Origin: Ruminococcus sp.
GTDB taxonomy: Bacteria > Bacillota > Clostridia > Oscillospirales > Ruminococcaceae
Length of the DNA stretch: 64,000 nucleotides
Assembly (NCBI GenBank): GCA_017478965.1
Contig: JAFVCV010000046.1
Span: forward strand, 1-64,000
Reading direction: 5' to 3'
Every line of letters begins with the position of its first letter. Positions within the stretch are counted from its first letter, which is position 1. The translations under genes were made by a program, and so were the position numbers. Below, piece by piece: positions 7,124 to 18,573 of the stretch. The notes under the pieces are model-generated. The model did not search any database. It was not told the origin of the DNA and worked only from the letters and a program-made list of their open reading frames with translations.

Positions 7124-7157
7124 GTTGTTAACAAAATGTAAAATCCGGGATACCCTC

Positions 7158-7186
7158 TTTAAAAGTCCGGAAATATATGGTATAAT
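7158..7186 (+). promoter_or_regulatory. Probable atp operon promoter
   Basis: TATAAT at 7181-7186 is preceded at 17 bp by TTTAAA (7158-7163). The -10 box is perfect and the -35 box is weak. It leaves a leader of about 50 nt before the TTG start of atpI. Confidence 0.55.
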
Positions 7187-7241
7187 CAATTTGTGTATGT
7201 AAATGATATTGAGCCTGTAGACCGAAAGGCGGGGATAAGGC

Positions 7242-7658
7242 TTGAAAAATGACGGTAAGGCTGATACTTGCCGGGAAGAGTCGGTCATCAGACCGCTGCT
7301 GAGGATCATCTATCCCTATGGCGGCGTGATGACGGCGGTTTGCTGGCTCGTCATGGTGCTGTCCGGCTTCGACTGGCGTGATCTGACAGGGTGCGTCATC
7401 GGATATGGGTATATGTGCCTTTGCTACGAATACCTGGGCAGGACCTGCGAAAGGGCTGTCAGGTGTGAACGCAAGCGGGCGGAGAGAATGATGAGGAGCT
7501 GCTATTTTTTGCGCTTCGGGGGACTGATGGCACTGTGCCTGCTGGGCGAACAGACCCGCACGGCGAATTTTATCGGCATAATACTGCCCCAGTTCTTTCC
7601 CAGAATGATACTGACCTATGCCCAGTTTTGTGGGGAGAGGAAGAAGGGCCGCAGATAA
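7242..7658 (+). CDS. atpI: ATP synthase subunit I-like membrane protein
   Basis: The 138-residue protein has four predicted membrane helices (about residues 26-45, 48-67, 88-104 and 108-126) with basic loops between, and precedes atpB as AtpI does in most bacterial atp operons. AtpI helps assemble the c-ring or supply Mg2+; sequence conservation in the family is low, so the call rests mainly on size, topology and position. The start is TTG 7242, 7 nt after GGGG. The spacing to atpB is 43 nt and a GAAAGGA site lies ahead of that gene. Confidence 0.65.
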   Translation: MKNDGKADTCREESVIRPLLRIIYPYGGVMTAVCWLVMVLSGFDWRDLTGCVIGYGYMCLCYEYLGRTCERAVRCERKRAERMMRSCYFLRFGGLMALCLLGEQTRTANFIGIILPQFFPRMILTYAQFCGERKKGRR

Positions 7659-7701
7659 CAGGCGGCGCTCACAGTTTTTAGATAAGAAAGGATAGCTTTT
7701 T

Positions 7702-8427
7702 ATGGATGATATAGGAGCAGGACCTAAGGTCGTCTTTGAGATCGGCAGTATAGTCATCACGGAGACTGTGGTGATGGGCTGGCTCATCGTGGCGGTGGTC
7801 ACGCTGCTTTGCCTGTGGCTGACAAGGGGACTTAAAAAGGTACCGGACAGCAAGCGGCAGGTAGTCGCTGAGATGTTCGTGAAATTTGTAAATGACATGG
7901 TGAAAAAGAACATGGGCGAAAAGCTCATGGGCTATTCGCCTTACATAGGAGCGCTGCTCATCTCGGCGGTGCTGGGGGCGCTCATCAGCATGGTGGGTCT
8001 CAGGTCCATGACGGCGGATATAAATGTCACCGCTGCCTGGGCGCTGCTGACCTTTGTGCTGATAACTTTCCACAAGATAAAGGCCAACGGATTTGTGGGC
8101 TATCTTAAAAGCTTTGCACAGCCCGTGGCGTTCATACTTCCGCTGAACCTTATCAGCGAATTGGCGACGCCTGCATCTATGGCCTTCCGTCTTTTCGGAA
8201 ACGTGGCCGGCGGCATGGTCATCACGGGACTTCTCTACGGTGCGCTTGGTACGGCCTCTGAGGCGCTGCATCTGCACTTCGCTTTCGGGCAGTGGGCGTT
8301 CAGTGCATTGCAGGTGGGCATACCGGCGGTGCTTTCCATATACTTCGATCTTTTCAGCGGCTGTATACAGGCTTACATATTCTCCATGCTGACAATGGTC
8401 AACGTGGGTGCGGCCGCAGAAGAATAA
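7702..8427 (+). CDS. atpB: F0F1 ATP synthase subunit a
   Basis: The 241-residue membrane protein forms the stator half-channels next to the c-ring. The essential arginine is Arg163 in the FRLFGN motif, preceded by LISELATPAS, and the C-terminal helices end in the FSGCIQAYIFSML motif of the family. The length is usual for a Firmicute subunit a. ATG 7702 is preceded by AGAAAGGA. The ion carried by this enzyme is suggested by the c subunit that follows. Confidence 0.97.
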   Translation: MDDIGAGPKVVFEIGSIVITETVVMGWLIVAVVTLLCLWLTRGLKKVPDSKRQVVAEMFVKFVNDMVKKNMGEKLMGYSPYIGALLISAVLGALISMVGLRSMTADINVTAAWALLTFVLITFHKIKANGFVGYLKSFAQPVAFILPLNLISELATPASMAFRLFGNVAGGMVITGLLYGALGTASEALHLHFAFGQWAFSALQVGIPAVLSIYFDLFSGCIQAYIFSMLTMVNVGAAAEE

Positions 8428-8469
8428 ACGGCAAAAAGCGCAGACTGCTGCGTGATCTTATAGATCTGA

Positions 8470-8757
<288 letters not shown>

Positions 8758-8796
8758 TAAAGGTCCGCAAGACAGAGTAGACAGGAGGGTTCGGAT

Positions 8797-9312
8797 ATGA
8801 TACTGGCAGCGGGAGATGTGACGGATTTTCTCTCGATAAATCTGACCACTATTATCGCCTCTTGGCTCAACCTGCTGATACTCTTCCTGGTGCTCAAGCA
8901 TTTTTTGTTCGATAAGGTGAACAAGGTGCTGGAGGACAGGAAGAATGAGGTCGCAGAGACCTATAAGCGGGCAGATGAGGCGGAGGAGAACGCTAAAAAG
9001 CTGGAGGACGACTACCGTGAGCGCCTGAGCGGCGCCAAGGAGGAGAGCGCACAGATCATACAGGCTGCTACCAAGAAAGCCCAGCAGAGGTCTGATGAGA
9101 TCATAGCTGAGGCAAAGACCGAGGCCAAGGGCATCACTGAGAACGCCAGGGCAGAGATCGAGAGGGAAAAGAAGATAGCAGTCAACAAGATAAAGGACGA
9201 TATCACGGATATCGCTTTTTCTGCGGCGCAGGCAGTTATAGAGAAGGATCTTACCAGTGAGGATAATGAGAAACTCATCGCAGAGTTCATTGACAGTGTG
9301 GGTGAGGCGTGA
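8797..9312 (+). CDS. atpF: F0F1 ATP synthase subunit b
   Basis: The 171-residue subunit b has one N-terminal membrane helix (about residues 13-35, with IIASWLNLLILF) and a long charged coiled coil that forms the peripheral stalk. The family arginine-rich turn appears as LEDRKNEVAETYKRADE. ATG 8797 follows CAGGAGG. Its stop TGA (9310-9312) shares one base with the ATG of atpH, so the two are translationally coupled. Confidence 0.95.
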   Translation: MILAAGDVTDFLSINLTTIIASWLNLLILFLVLKHFLFDKVNKVLEDRKNEVAETYKRADEAEENAKKLEDDYRERLSGAKEESAQIIQAATKKAQQRSDEIIAEAKTEAKGITENARAEIEREKKIAVNKIKDDITDIAFSAAQAVIEKDLTSEDNEKLIAEFIDSVGEA

Positions 9313-9869
9313 TGGCTGAGACTGTGGGGAAGATCTACAGCACAGCGTTTTTTGAGCTGTGCTGCGAGGAGGATTGCCTTGACAGAGGTTATGAGGAGCT
9401 GAAGGAGTTCTGCTCTCTGGTCTGCGGCAGCGATGACGGGGACATGAGGGAGTTTGAAAAGCTTCTGTGCTCGCCGCTCATATCCGCTGAGGACAAGGGA
9501 GAATGCCTCAGAAACGTGTTCGGCGGGAGCCTGAGTGCTCTGACGCTGGATTTTCTGTGCCTTATCTGCGATAAGGGCAGGTTCGGCTCCATGAAGGAGA
9601 TATTTGAAGACCTGAGGGTCATGTATAACGACAGGAAGAATATCCTGGAGGTCACTGCGGTGACTGCCGCACCGCTTACGGAGGAGCTGAGAGAAAAGCT
9701 CACAGCAAAGCTTGGAAGGACTACCGGCAGGACAGTGGTGCTGACGGAAATGCAGGATAAGTCCATCATCGGCGGCATGATCGTCAGGTATGGGAACACT
9801 GAGATAGACGCCAGCGTGAAGAGCAGGCTGGAAAAGCTGAAAGCTCAGATCAACGGCACTATAGCATAA
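9312..9869 (+). CDS. atpH: F0F1 ATP synthase subunit delta
   Basis: The 185-residue delta subunit links F1 to the b stalk. It has the OSCP fold: an N-terminal helical domain beginning [16 protein letters not shown] and a C-terminal strand region with [17 protein letters not shown] and the signature [13 protein letters not shown] near residue 160. I chose ATG 9312, overlapping the atpF stop as TGATG, rather than the in-frame GTG three bases earlier. GGTGAGG just upstream serves as ribosome site. Confidence 0.95.
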   Translation: MAETVGKIYSTAFFELCCEEDCLDRGYEELKEFCSLVCGSDDGDMREFEKLLCSPLISAEDKGECLRNVFGGSLSALTLDFLCLICDKGRFGSMKEIFEDLRVMYNDRKNILEVTAVTAAPLTEELREKLTAKLGRTTGRTVVLTEMQDKSIIGGMIVRYGNTEIDASVKSRLEKLKAQINGTIA

Positions 9870-9895
9870 ATTTTTGGAAAGGAAACGGAATCGCT

Positions 9896-11410
9896 ATGAA
9901 TTTACGTCCTGATGAGATCACAGGTCTTATAAAATCACAGATAAAGAATTACCGTTCAAAGCTCACTCTTGACGATGTGGGCACGGTATGCACAGTGGGC
10001 GACGGCATATCAAGGGTCAGCGGACTGGAGAAGTGTATGTCGGGAGAACTGCTGGAGTTTGAGAACGGCACCTTCGGCATGGCCATGAACTTAGAGCAGG
10101 ATTTCGTTGGCTGCGTTCTTCTCGGCTCTGAGGACGGCATAAAGGAAGGCTCCAGCGTCAAGAGGACCGGTAGGATAGTTTCCGTGCCGGTAGGCGATGC
10201 GATGCTTGGCAGGGTAGTCAATGCCTTAGGCGCCCCGATCGATGGCAAAGGTGCTGTGCTGACCACCGAGACGAGGCCTGTGGAAAGTCCGGCCTTCGGC
10301 ATCATAACGAGAAAATCAGTGAGCAGGCCCCTGCAAACAGGCATCAAGGCTATAGATTCCATGATACCTGTGGGAAGAGGTCAGCGTGAGCTGATAATAG
10401 GCGACAGGCAGACCGGCAAGACCACCATCGCTCTTGATACCATAATCAATCAGAAGGGCAAGGACGTCATATGTATCTATGTGGCCATCGGACAGAAGAT
10501 ATCTACCGTGGCCAATATCGTGGATACGCTGACCAAGAACGATGCTATGGAGTATTCCATCGTTGTTTCGGCTACTGCGTCGGAAATGGCACCTTTGCAG
10601 TATATAGCACCCTATGCGGGCGTTGCTATGGCGGAGTATTTCATGATGCAGGGCAAGGACGTGCTCTGCGTTTACGACGATCTTTCAAAGCACGCCGTGG
10701 CGTACAGGACCATGTCGCTGCTGCTGAAAAGACCTACGGGCCGTGAGGCTTATCCCGGAGACGTATTCTACCTGCATTCCAGACTGCTGGAGAGAGCCTG
10801 CTGTCTGAATGAGGAGAACGGCGGCGGCTCTATCACCGCACTGCCGATAATCGAGACACAGGCCGGCGATGTTTCCGCTTACATACCTACCAACGTCATC
10901 TCTATAACAGACGGGCAGATATTCCTGGAGACAGAGCTGTTTTTCTCGGGCGTAAGACCTGCGGTCAACCCCGGTATCTCCGTATCGAGAGTCGGCGGCT
11001 CGGCTCAGATCAAGGCCATGAAGAAAGTCAGCGGTCCGCTGAAACTGCTCTATTCTCAGTACAGGGAGCTTCAGAGCTTTTCACAGTTCGGCTCAGACCT
11101 TGACCAGGACACCAAGGACAGACTTGCCCAGGGCGAGAGGATAGTGGAAGTCCTCAAGCAGAGCAAGAATTCCCCTGTGGACGTTGAGAAGCAGGTGGTC
11201 ATAATCTATGCTGTGGTCAATAACTTCCTTAAAAAGATACCCGTTGAGGATATCAGAGAGTATGAGAAGGACCTTTTCACTCACCTTGACGAGGCACACC
11301 CGGATATCCTGGCAAGCATAAGAGACACCAAGGAGCTGACAAAGGATAATGAGAAGGCGCTCAAAGAGGTCCTGGGGGACTTTGCGGAGAAGTTCGTGAA
11401 GAACAGATAG
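9896..11410 (+). CDS. atpA: F0F1 ATP synthase subunit alpha
   Basis: The 504-residue alpha subunit has the nucleotide-binding P-loop GDRQTGKT at residues 169-176, the N-terminal beta barrel and the family motif [19 protein letters not shown] with the catalytic-site arginine region [12 protein letters not shown]. Its length is normal and it holds the non-catalytic nucleotide sites of the F1 hexamer. A GGAAAGGAA site precedes ATG 9896. Confidence 0.98.
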   Translation: MNLRPDEITGLIKSQIKNYRSKLTLDDVGTVCTVGDGISRVSGLEKCMSGELLEFENGTFGMAMNLEQDFVGCVLLGSEDGIKEGSSVKRTGRIVSVPVGDAMLGRVVNALGAPIDGKGAVLTTETRPVESPAFGIITRKSVSRPLQTGIKAIDSMIPVGRGQRELIIGDRQTGKTTIALDTIINQKGKDVICIYVAIGQKISTVANIVDTLTKNDAMEYSIVVSATASEMAPLQYIAPYAGVAMAEYFMMQGKDVLCVYDDLSKHAVAYRTMSLLLKRPTGREAYPGDVFYLHSRLLERACCLNEENGGGSITALPIIETQAGDVSAYIPTNVISITDGQIFLETELFFSGVRPAVNPGISVSRVGGSAQIKAMKKVSGPLKLLYSQYRELQSFSQFGSDLDQDTKDRLAQGERIVEVLKQSKNSPVDVEKQVVIIYAVVNNFLKKIPVEDIREYEKDLFTHLDEAHPDILASIRDTKELTKDNEKALKEVLGDFAEKFVKNR

Positions 11411-11453
11411 CTTTAGCTGAACTCATTTTAACCTATTTGATAAGGAGAAGCAT

Positions 11454-12317
11454 ATGGCAGCATCAAACATGAAGGACGTCAAGCGCCGGATAAAAAGCGT
11501 CGAGAGCACGATGCAGATAACGAAGGCCATGCAGCTGGTGGCCTCATCGAAGATGAGGAAGGCCAAGGAGAGAGCCGAGGCGGTCCACCCGTTCTTTGAG
11601 GGCGTTTTTCAGGTGATGGCAGATATATCCAGGGACCATGAGTTCACCTCCGTGTTCACCAAGAAGAAGTTCAAGAACTCGGTGCTCATCATAGTCATCG
11701 CCGGGGACAGGGGCCTGGCCGGCGGGTTCAATTCCAATGTGCTGAAGCTGGCAAAGGCCAAGGCTGACGAGATAAAAGCCGCAGGAGGAGAGCCGATGAT
11801 AATGGCAATCGGCAAGAAGGCGGTGGAGTTTTTTGAAAAGCGGGACTATGACCTTATCGACGGCTTTCCGCAGATAGCTGAGGGCATCGAGCTTTACGAC
11901 ACCATGAAGATAGCCGAGCAGGTCATAGAAAGGTTCCGCATGGGGGACTTCGATGCTGTTGAGCTGGTATATACCACCTTCGTTTCTGCAATGACCCAGG
12001 AGCCGCAGCATCTGAGGATACTGCCGGTAGAAAACCTGGAGTATCTTGGCACCAAGCACCCCTCGACCATCTACGACCCGTCACCGGAAGCCGTTTTCGA
12101 CAGCCTGGTGCCGGAATATATGTGCGGAATGCTGTATTCGGCTATAGTCGATTCCTTTGCCTCAGAGCAGGCGGCAAGAAGAACGGCTATGGAGTCCGCC
12201 AGCGATAACGCAAAGGAAATGATAGACGCTTTGTCTCTGCTCTATAACCGGGCAAGGCAGGCACAGATCACACAGGAGATCACCGAGATCAGCTCGGCGA
12301 GCCTTAATTCGGACTAA
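11454..12317 (+). CDS. atpG: F0F1 ATP synthase subunit gamma
   Basis: The 287-residue gamma subunit is the central rotor shaft. The N-terminal helix carries the family pattern KRRIKSVESTMQITKAM, a Rossmann-like middle has AGDRGLAGGFN, and the C-terminal helix ends in YNRARQAQITQEITEI, which sits in the alpha-beta barrel. Position between atpA and atpD is canonical. AAGGAG lies 6 nt ahead of ATG 11454. Confidence 0.97.
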   Translation: MAASNMKDVKRRIKSVESTMQITKAMQLVASSKMRKAKERAEAVHPFFEGVFQVMADISRDHEFTSVFTKKKFKNSVLIIVIAGDRGLAGGFNSNVLKLAKAKADEIKAAGGEPMIMAIGKKAVEFFEKRDYDLIDGFPQIAEGIELYDTMKIAEQVIERFRMGDFDAVELVYTTFVSAMTQEPQHLRILPVENLEYLGTKHPSTIYDPSPEAVFDSLVPEYMCGMLYSAIVDSFASEQAARRTAMESASDNAKEMIDALSLLYNRARQAQITQEITEISSASLNSD

Positions 12318-12355
12318 GGCAGCGCAGTAAAGGGCTGCAAAGGAGTTGTAGTTAA

Positions 12356-13759
<1,404 letters not shown>

Positions 13760-13773
13760 CAGGTGATGCAGAC

Positions 13774-14178
13774 ATGGGGTCATTCAAGTTAAAAGTCGTC
13801 ACGCCGGAGAAGATATTCTTTTCCGGGGAGACTGAACAGGTGATAGCCAAGACCACCACAGGAAATATAGGCATACTCGCCGGCCATGCGCCATATGTCG
13901 CAAGCATAGTGCCGTCGGAGCTGCGTATAAAGACCGGGGAGGGCTTTCGCTCGGCAGCGATCTCTGACGGGATAATAAAGGTGTCGGAGGACGGCGGAGT
14001 TACGGTGCTGACCTCGGCGGTGGAATGGTCTGATGAGATAGACGTTGCCCGTGCCCAGAGAGCGAAGGAACGTGCGGAGGCCGCACTTAAAGCCGATGCG
14101 TCAAGAGCCGAGTTCGACCTGGCCGAAAGACGTCTGAAAAGGGCCGTCAACCGTATCGGCGTAGCAGGAAGAAAATGA
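13774..14178 (+). CDS. atpC: F0F1 ATP synthase subunit epsilon
   Basis: The 134-residue epsilon subunit has the N-terminal beta sandwich (FKLKVVTPEKIFFSGE, GNIGILAGHAPYV) and a C-terminal helical pair (RAQRAKERAEAAL) that can block rotation. Its ATG lies 14 nt after the atpD stop, and a terminator follows the stop codon, which closes the operon. Confidence 0.96.
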   Translation: MGSFKLKVVTPEKIFFSGETEQVIAKTTTGNIGILAGHAPYVASIVPSELRIKTGEGFRSAAISDGIIKVSEDGGVTVLTSAVEWSDEIDVARAQRAKERAEAALKADASRAEFDLAERRLKRAVNRIGVAGRK

Positions 14179-14183
14179 TATCT

Positions 14184-14230
14184 GAGCCGGAGTCCCGCAT
14201 TTTTGTGCGGAGGCTCTGGCTCTTATTTTT
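14184..14230 (+). terminator. Terminator of the atp operon
   Basis: GAGCC (14184-14188) and GGCTC (14218-14222) enclose an inner CCGCA/TGCGG stem, and TTATTTTTG follows on the plus strand. Confidence 0.75.
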
Positions 14231-14287
14231 GTGAAAATCAGCTAATGTGAAGGGCTGTTTTGCGGGGAAAGTTTTTAGGAGCGCTGA

Positions 14288-14316
14288 TTGACAGTAGGGG
14301 AGATTTAAGGTATAAT
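14288..14316 (+). promoter_or_regulatory. Perfect consensus promoter of the Na/Pi cotransporter gene
   Basis: TTGACA (14288-14293) and TATAAT (14311-14316) are separated by exactly 17 bp. The leader is about 50 nt long. Confidence 0.9.
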
Positions 14317-14374
14317 TTAATATGTGAGAGTATGATAAGGAAAGAAAAAGCATGAAAGCGAAAGGTGGATTTTT

Positions 14375-16183
14375 TTGGAGATCTTCAATGGCATCGTAGG
14401 CGTCTGCGGAGGGCTGGCGTTCTTCCTTTACGGAATGAACGTGCTCAGCGCCGGATTGGAAAAGGCGTCAGGCGGTTTGATGGAAAAAGTGCTGGCCAAG
14501 ATGTCGGGCAATATTTTTATGAGCGTCCTGTTCGGGGCGCTGGTCACGGCGGCGGTCCAGTCCTCTACAGCAACGACTGTTATAGTCGTGGGACTGTGCA
14601 ATGCAGGACTTTTGAAACTTAGGGGAGCTGTGGGGATAATCATGGGGGCCAATATCGGCACCACCATCACAGCGCAGATACTGAGACTCACCAGGCTGGA
14701 GGGCGACGGTGGGGGGAATTTTTTCATAAACCTGATGAAACCCTCGGTTTTCTCGGCTATCCTGGCAATAGTCGGCATACTGTTCATAATGCTGGCCAAG
14801 AAGAATAAACGCAAGACCATCGGTGAGATACTGCTGGGCATCGCAATACTTTTTACGGGCATGATACTTATGCAGAACGCAGTGGCGCCCCTGGCTCAGT
14901 GGGAGGGGTTCAAGAAGATATTCGAGGCCCTCAAGAACCCGATCTTAGGCGTTATCACCGGCGCTATAGTCACCGTGCTGACACAGAGCAGCGCCGCCAC
15001 CATCGGTATTTTGCAGGCAATTTCCGGCGCAGGCACAGGGGCGATAGTCTTCGCCTCGGCCTTCCCGATAATAATGGGGACCAATATCGGTACCTGCTCG
15101 ACGCCCCTGGTGTCAAGCATAAATTCCTCGAAAAACGCCAAGAGGGCGGCTATGCTCCATTTCTATTTCAATCTCTTAGGGACAATATTGTTTCTCATAG
15201 TCATATATCTTGTGCAGTATACTATCCAGTGGCCATTCTGGGAGAAGGAGTTCACTACCGGAGATATCGCTAATTTCCATACGATATTCAATGTGGCAGT
15301 TACGCTGGTATTCATACCTTTAGCCGGAGTGCTGGAGAAGATAGCCTGTCTGACCGTCAGGGACAAGCCCGGGGACGAGGAGGACGACAGCTTTTCCAAG
15401 GAGGATCTGCTGGACGAGAGATTTCTGGTAACGCCCAATGTGGCTATCGCACAGGCTAAGGAGGCCGTGGTGCAGATGGGCCTGTATGCAAAGAAAAACT
15501 TCATGCAGGTCAGGACCCTTTACCACGAATATGACCTCAAAGAGGTGGAAAAGATAGGCGAGAGGGAGGAACTGCTGGACAGGCTGGAGGACAGAGTGGG
15601 CCAGTATCTCATCAGGCTCAACGACTGCGGACTGAACGAGGACGAGGCCAGAACGGTCACTACTTTGTTCCACCTTATCTCAGAGTTCGAGAGGATAGGG
15701 GACTATTCGGTGAACATCAGCGAGACTGCGGCAGTGCTTTATGAGAAAGAGGCCGGTTTCTCCGACCAGGCCATGAAGGAGCTGGGCATACTCAACGATG
15801 CCATTGCTGAGATAATCAGCCTGGCCATCGAGGCTACCAAGTCTATGGATATGAAGGTACTGACCAGCATCGAACCTCTGGAGGAGGTAGTGGACAGGCT
15901 GGTGGAGGAGCTGAAATCGGTGAACATCGACAGGTCCAAGACCGGAGAGTGCAATATCGAGCTTGGCATACATTATCTCGATATCCTCACCAATGTTGAA
16001 AGAATATCGGATCACTGCTCGAACATCGCCATATATCTCATATCCAACAAGAAACAGTTCGAGAGCCTTAAAAAGCATGAATATCTGGATAATCTCCACC
16101 GCCACGGTCCGGCGGACTACGAAAAGCATATAAAGGAATACTCTGAGAAGTATTCGCTCCATCCTGCCAAAGACGCAGGATAA
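14375..16183 (+). CDS. Na/phosphate cotransporter with PhoU-like C-terminal domain
   Basis: The 602-residue protein has the inverted-repeat core of the NptA/YjbB family: VQSSTATT at residues 61-68 and the matching TQSSAAT at about 203-209, each followed by a GANIGTT- or GTNIGTC-type loop, within eight or more membrane helices. A soluble helical C-terminal part (about 370-590) resembles PhoU. The family moves phosphate with sodium; bacterial members may export it. Translation starts at TTG 14375, 8 nt after GAAAGGTGG. A sodium-linked phosphate carrier next to a Na+-type ATP synthase fits a sodium economy, which is inference. Confidence 0.9.
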   Translation: MEIFNGIVGVCGGLAFFLYGMNVLSAGLEKASGGLMEKVLAKMSGNIFMSVLFGALVTAAVQSSTATTVIVVGLCNAGLLKLRGAVGIIMGANIGTTITAQILRLTRLEGDGGGNFFINLMKPSVFSAILAIVGILFIMLAKKNKRKTIGEILLGIAILFTGMILMQNAVAPLAQWEGFKKIFEALKNPILGVITGAIVTVLTQSSAATIGILQAISGAGTGAIVFASAFPIIMGTNIGTCSTPLVSSINSSKNAKRAAMLHFYFNLLGTILFLIVIYLVQYTIQWPFWEKEFTTGDIANFHTIFNVAVTLVFIPLAGVLEKIACLTVRDKPGDEEDDSFSKEDLLDERFLVTPNVAIAQAKEAVVQMGLYAKKNFMQVRTLYHEYDLKEVEKIGEREELLDRLEDRVGQYLIRLNDCGLNEDEARTVTTLFHLISEFERIGDYSVNISETAAVLYEKEAGFSDQAMKELGILNDAIAEIISLAIEATKSMDMKVLTSIEPLEEVVDRLVEELKSVNIDRSKTGECNIELGIHYLDILTNVERISDHCSNIAIYLISNKKQFESLKKHEYLDNLHRHGPADYEKHIKEYSEKYSLHPAKDAG

Positions 16184-16216
16184 GGGCTGTAAAGATAAAG
16201 GAAAGAGAGTGTCAGT

Positions 16217-17650
16217 ATGAACAGTTTCAATTATACCATGCTATGCGACTTCTATGAGCTTACCATGGGCAACGGCTATCTTCAGAGCGGCATGGCCGGC
16301 AGGATATCCTATTTCGACCTGTTTTTCAGGAGGATACCTGACAACGGCGGCTTTGCCATCGCCTGCGGATTAGAGCAGATCATCGACTATGTGGAACAAC
16401 TGCACTTCGATGAGGAGGATATCGAATTTCTCAGGACCAAGGGCGTTTTCAGCGAGGAATTCCTGAGTTATCTGAGGGACTTTAAGTTCACCGGAGATAT
16501 ATGGGCTGTGCCTGAGGGAACGGTCATTTTCCCTAACGAGCCTATAATAACCGTCCGTGCCCCGGCCATCGAGGCGCAGCTCATCGAGACTTATCTGCTG
16601 CTTTGCATCAACCACCAGACACTTATCGCCACCAAAGCCAACAGGATAGTAAGGGCAGCCCAGGGAAGAACGGTCAGCGAGTTCGGCTCAAGAAGGGCCC
16701 ACGGCGGCGACGCCGCTATCTATGGCGCAAGGGCTGCGGGCATAGGCGGCTGCGACAATACGGCCTGCACCATCACGGAAGAAAAGTTCGGCTTCAAAGC
16801 CACCGGCACAATGGCCCATTCGTGGGTCCAGATGTTTGATACCGAGTATGAGGCCTTCGCTGCCTACTGCAAATGCTATCCGGACAGCACCGTGCTGCTG
16901 GTGGATACTTATAATGTGCTCAAAAGCGGCATACCCAACGCTATCAAGGCCTTTGACGAGGTCCTTAAACCTCTGGGGAAAAGACCCGTGGGCATAAGGA
17001 TCGACTCCGGCGACATCACCTATCTTTCCAAAAAGGCCAGGGAGATGCTGGATGAGGCGGGGTATCAGGACTGCAAGATAATAGCGTCCAATTCTTTGGA
17101 CGAGTATCTGATACGTGACATGATCTTCCAGGGGGCGAAGATAGACAGCTTTGGCGTGGGCGAAAGGCTCATCACTGCCAGGAGCGAGCCGGTCTTCGGC
17201 GGAGTATATAAGCTTGTGGCCGTGGAGGACAGTGAGGGAAAGGTCATACCCAAGATAAAGATCTCGGAGAATGTGGTGAAGATAACCAATCCTCATTTCA
17301 AAAAGGTATACCGGATCTACGACAAGGAGAACCACAAGGCCATCGCAGATCTGCTGACCATCTATAACGAGAAGATAGACGAGAGAAAGGAGCTGCTGCT
17401 GTTCGATCCTCAGTATACATGGAAGAAAAAGAAGGTCACGAACTTCCAGGCCAGAGAGCTGCTGGTGCCTATTTTCAAGGAGGGCAGAAGGGTATACGAA
17501 AAGCCCGCCTTTGAGGACATCGTGAAGTATGCCAAGGAGGAGATAGACACTCTCTGGGACGAGATCACCAGGTTTGAAAACCCACATAATTACGATGTGG
17601 ATCTTTCACTGAGACTCTGGGACGTTAAGGACGACCTGCTAAACAGATAA
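16217..17650 (+). CDS. pncB: Nicotinate phosphoribosyltransferase
   Basis: The 477-residue enzyme makes nicotinate mononucleotide from nicotinate and PRPP with ATP, the entry step of NAD salvage. The substrate-site motif DFYELTMGNGY spans residues 11-21, the catalytic stretch SEFGSRRAHG 154-163 with the phosphorylatable histidine region, and GIRIDSGDITYLS contains the PRPP-binding acidic residues. Length and motifs match the Firmicute form. AAAGGAAAGAG precedes ATG 16217, 33 nt after the phosphate transporter, so the two may be cotranscribed. Confidence 0.95.
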   Translation: MNSFNYTMLCDFYELTMGNGYLQSGMAGRISYFDLFFRRIPDNGGFAIACGLEQIIDYVEQLHFDEEDIEFLRTKGVFSEEFLSYLRDFKFTGDIWAVPEGTVIFPNEPIITVRAPAIEAQLIETYLLLCINHQTLIATKANRIVRAAQGRTVSEFGSRRAHGGDAAIYGARAAGIGGCDNTACTITEEKFGFKATGTMAHSWVQMFDTEYEAFAAYCKCYPDSTVLLVDTYNVLKSGIPNAIKAFDEVLKPLGKRPVGIRIDSGDITYLSKKAREMLDEAGYQDCKIIASNSLDEYLIRDMIFQGAKIDSFGVGERLITARSEPVFGGVYKLVAVEDSEGKVIPKIKISENVVKITNPHFKKVYRIYDKENHKAIADLLTIYNEKIDERKELLLFDPQYTWKKKKVTNFQARELLVPIFKEGRRVYEKPAFEDIVKYAKEEIDTLWDEITRFENPHNYDVDLSLRLWDVKDDLLNR

Positions 17651-17656
17651 AAAATG

Positions 17657-17690
17657 GTCCGGGGGTCTGCCGCTCCCGGACCTGAGTTTT
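17657..17690 (+). terminator. Terminator between pncB and the acetyltransferase gene
   Basis: GGTCCGGG (17657-17664) pairs with CCCGGACC (17675-17682), followed by GAGTTTTA. The stem lies between convergent genes and could serve both. Confidence 0.75.
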
Positions 17691-17691
17691 A

Positions 17692-18240
17692 TTACTGCGG
17701 GTCTTCCTTCAAAGGCTTTGCCCGGCCCTTGTGCCACAGGCCGAAGGTCATCCTGGCGATCAGCCTTTCAAGGGCCTGCTCATCAAGCTCTTTTGAAGAA
17801 AGCACCTGATAGTCCACACCGCCGTAGCTTACCTCTCTGCCGCTCTCGGCAAAGCCGTTCCTCAGGTAAAAGCCCTTGCGGCGGAGCCTTTCTGCATTGT
17901 TTTCAGCACTGCTGTCAGGGCGCTCTATCTCCACTATGACCGTGTGGCCGGGGTAGTCTCTTCTGAGCTGGCCTAAAAGAAAGGAGCCTATGCCCCTGTC
18001 CCTCAGGGAGCTTTCCACCGCCAAGTAGAACACATAGCATATCCCTTCGCCTACCGCACAGTAGGTCATTGCGCAGAGCCTGCCGCCAAGATAGTAAAGG
18101 TCAAAGTCGATGCCCTTTCGCAGCGTCATGGCTTTCATCATCCAGACCGGCATTCTCTCGTCTTCCGGGAAGGCCTGGAAGTAAAGCTTTAAGATGCTGT
18201 TCATGTCCTTGTCGAACAGCCGGAATTTTCGCCTTTTCAT
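17692..18240 (-). CDS. GNAT-family N-acetyltransferase
   Basis: The 182-residue protein has the acetyl-CoA binding core of GNAT enzymes: the strand YVFYLAVESSLRDRGIGSFLL carries the R-x-x-G-x-G/S pyrophosphate loop as RDRGIGS, and the later NAERLRRKGFYLRNGF is motif B. The acceptor substrate cannot be told from sequence. I start at the ATG at 18240, 7 nt after GGAGG; upstream ATG codons at 18246 and 18276 are less well placed. No co-oriented neighbour follows. Confidence 0.8.
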   Translation of the reverse strand: MKRRKFRLFDKDMNSILKLYFQAFPEDERMPVWMMKAMTLRKGIDFDLYYLGGRLCAMTYCAVGEGICYVFYLAVESSLRDRGIGSFLLGQLRRDYPGHTVIVEIERPDSSAENNAERLRRKGFYLRNGFAESGREVSYGGVDYQVLSSKELDEQALERLIARMTFGLWHKGRAKPLKEDPQ

Positions 18241-18573
18241 AGACATACCTCCGTTAAAACAAATGGCTGATATCATTCTACCACATTCAGAGCAAAATGT
18301 AAAGTGCAGCGAAAAGGCGGGGCAGCCGTATCGGATTTGTAAAAATCACTAAAAAAGAGCGGGATAGGGTCCAGAAGTTAGTGTAACGATTTGAGCTGAT
18401 TAATAAAATATTCATGAAAAATTATCGTTAGGTTTATCATTTTGTGGTATCATAATACAATATGGAGCTTTGTCAAGAAACAAGGCAGATGTGTAAAGTG
18501 TAAAGGTTTTAGGGACTTGCCACGGACTGCTGAGCGGCAGGACGGCGGCTGAATGAAACGAGGTTTTTAAAAT
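18241..18573. other. Intergenic stretch, no recognised element
   Basis: Between divergent genes. I see an AT-rich part (18380-18470) that may hold a weak promoter and a leader of about 100 nt rich in G and C before the ATG at 18574, but no clear promoter pair, riboswitch or repeat. Confidence 0.4.

Noticed and set aside
16688..17587. 299-codon frame antisense to pncB
   Set aside because: Shadow of a strongly conserved gene; no ribosome site.
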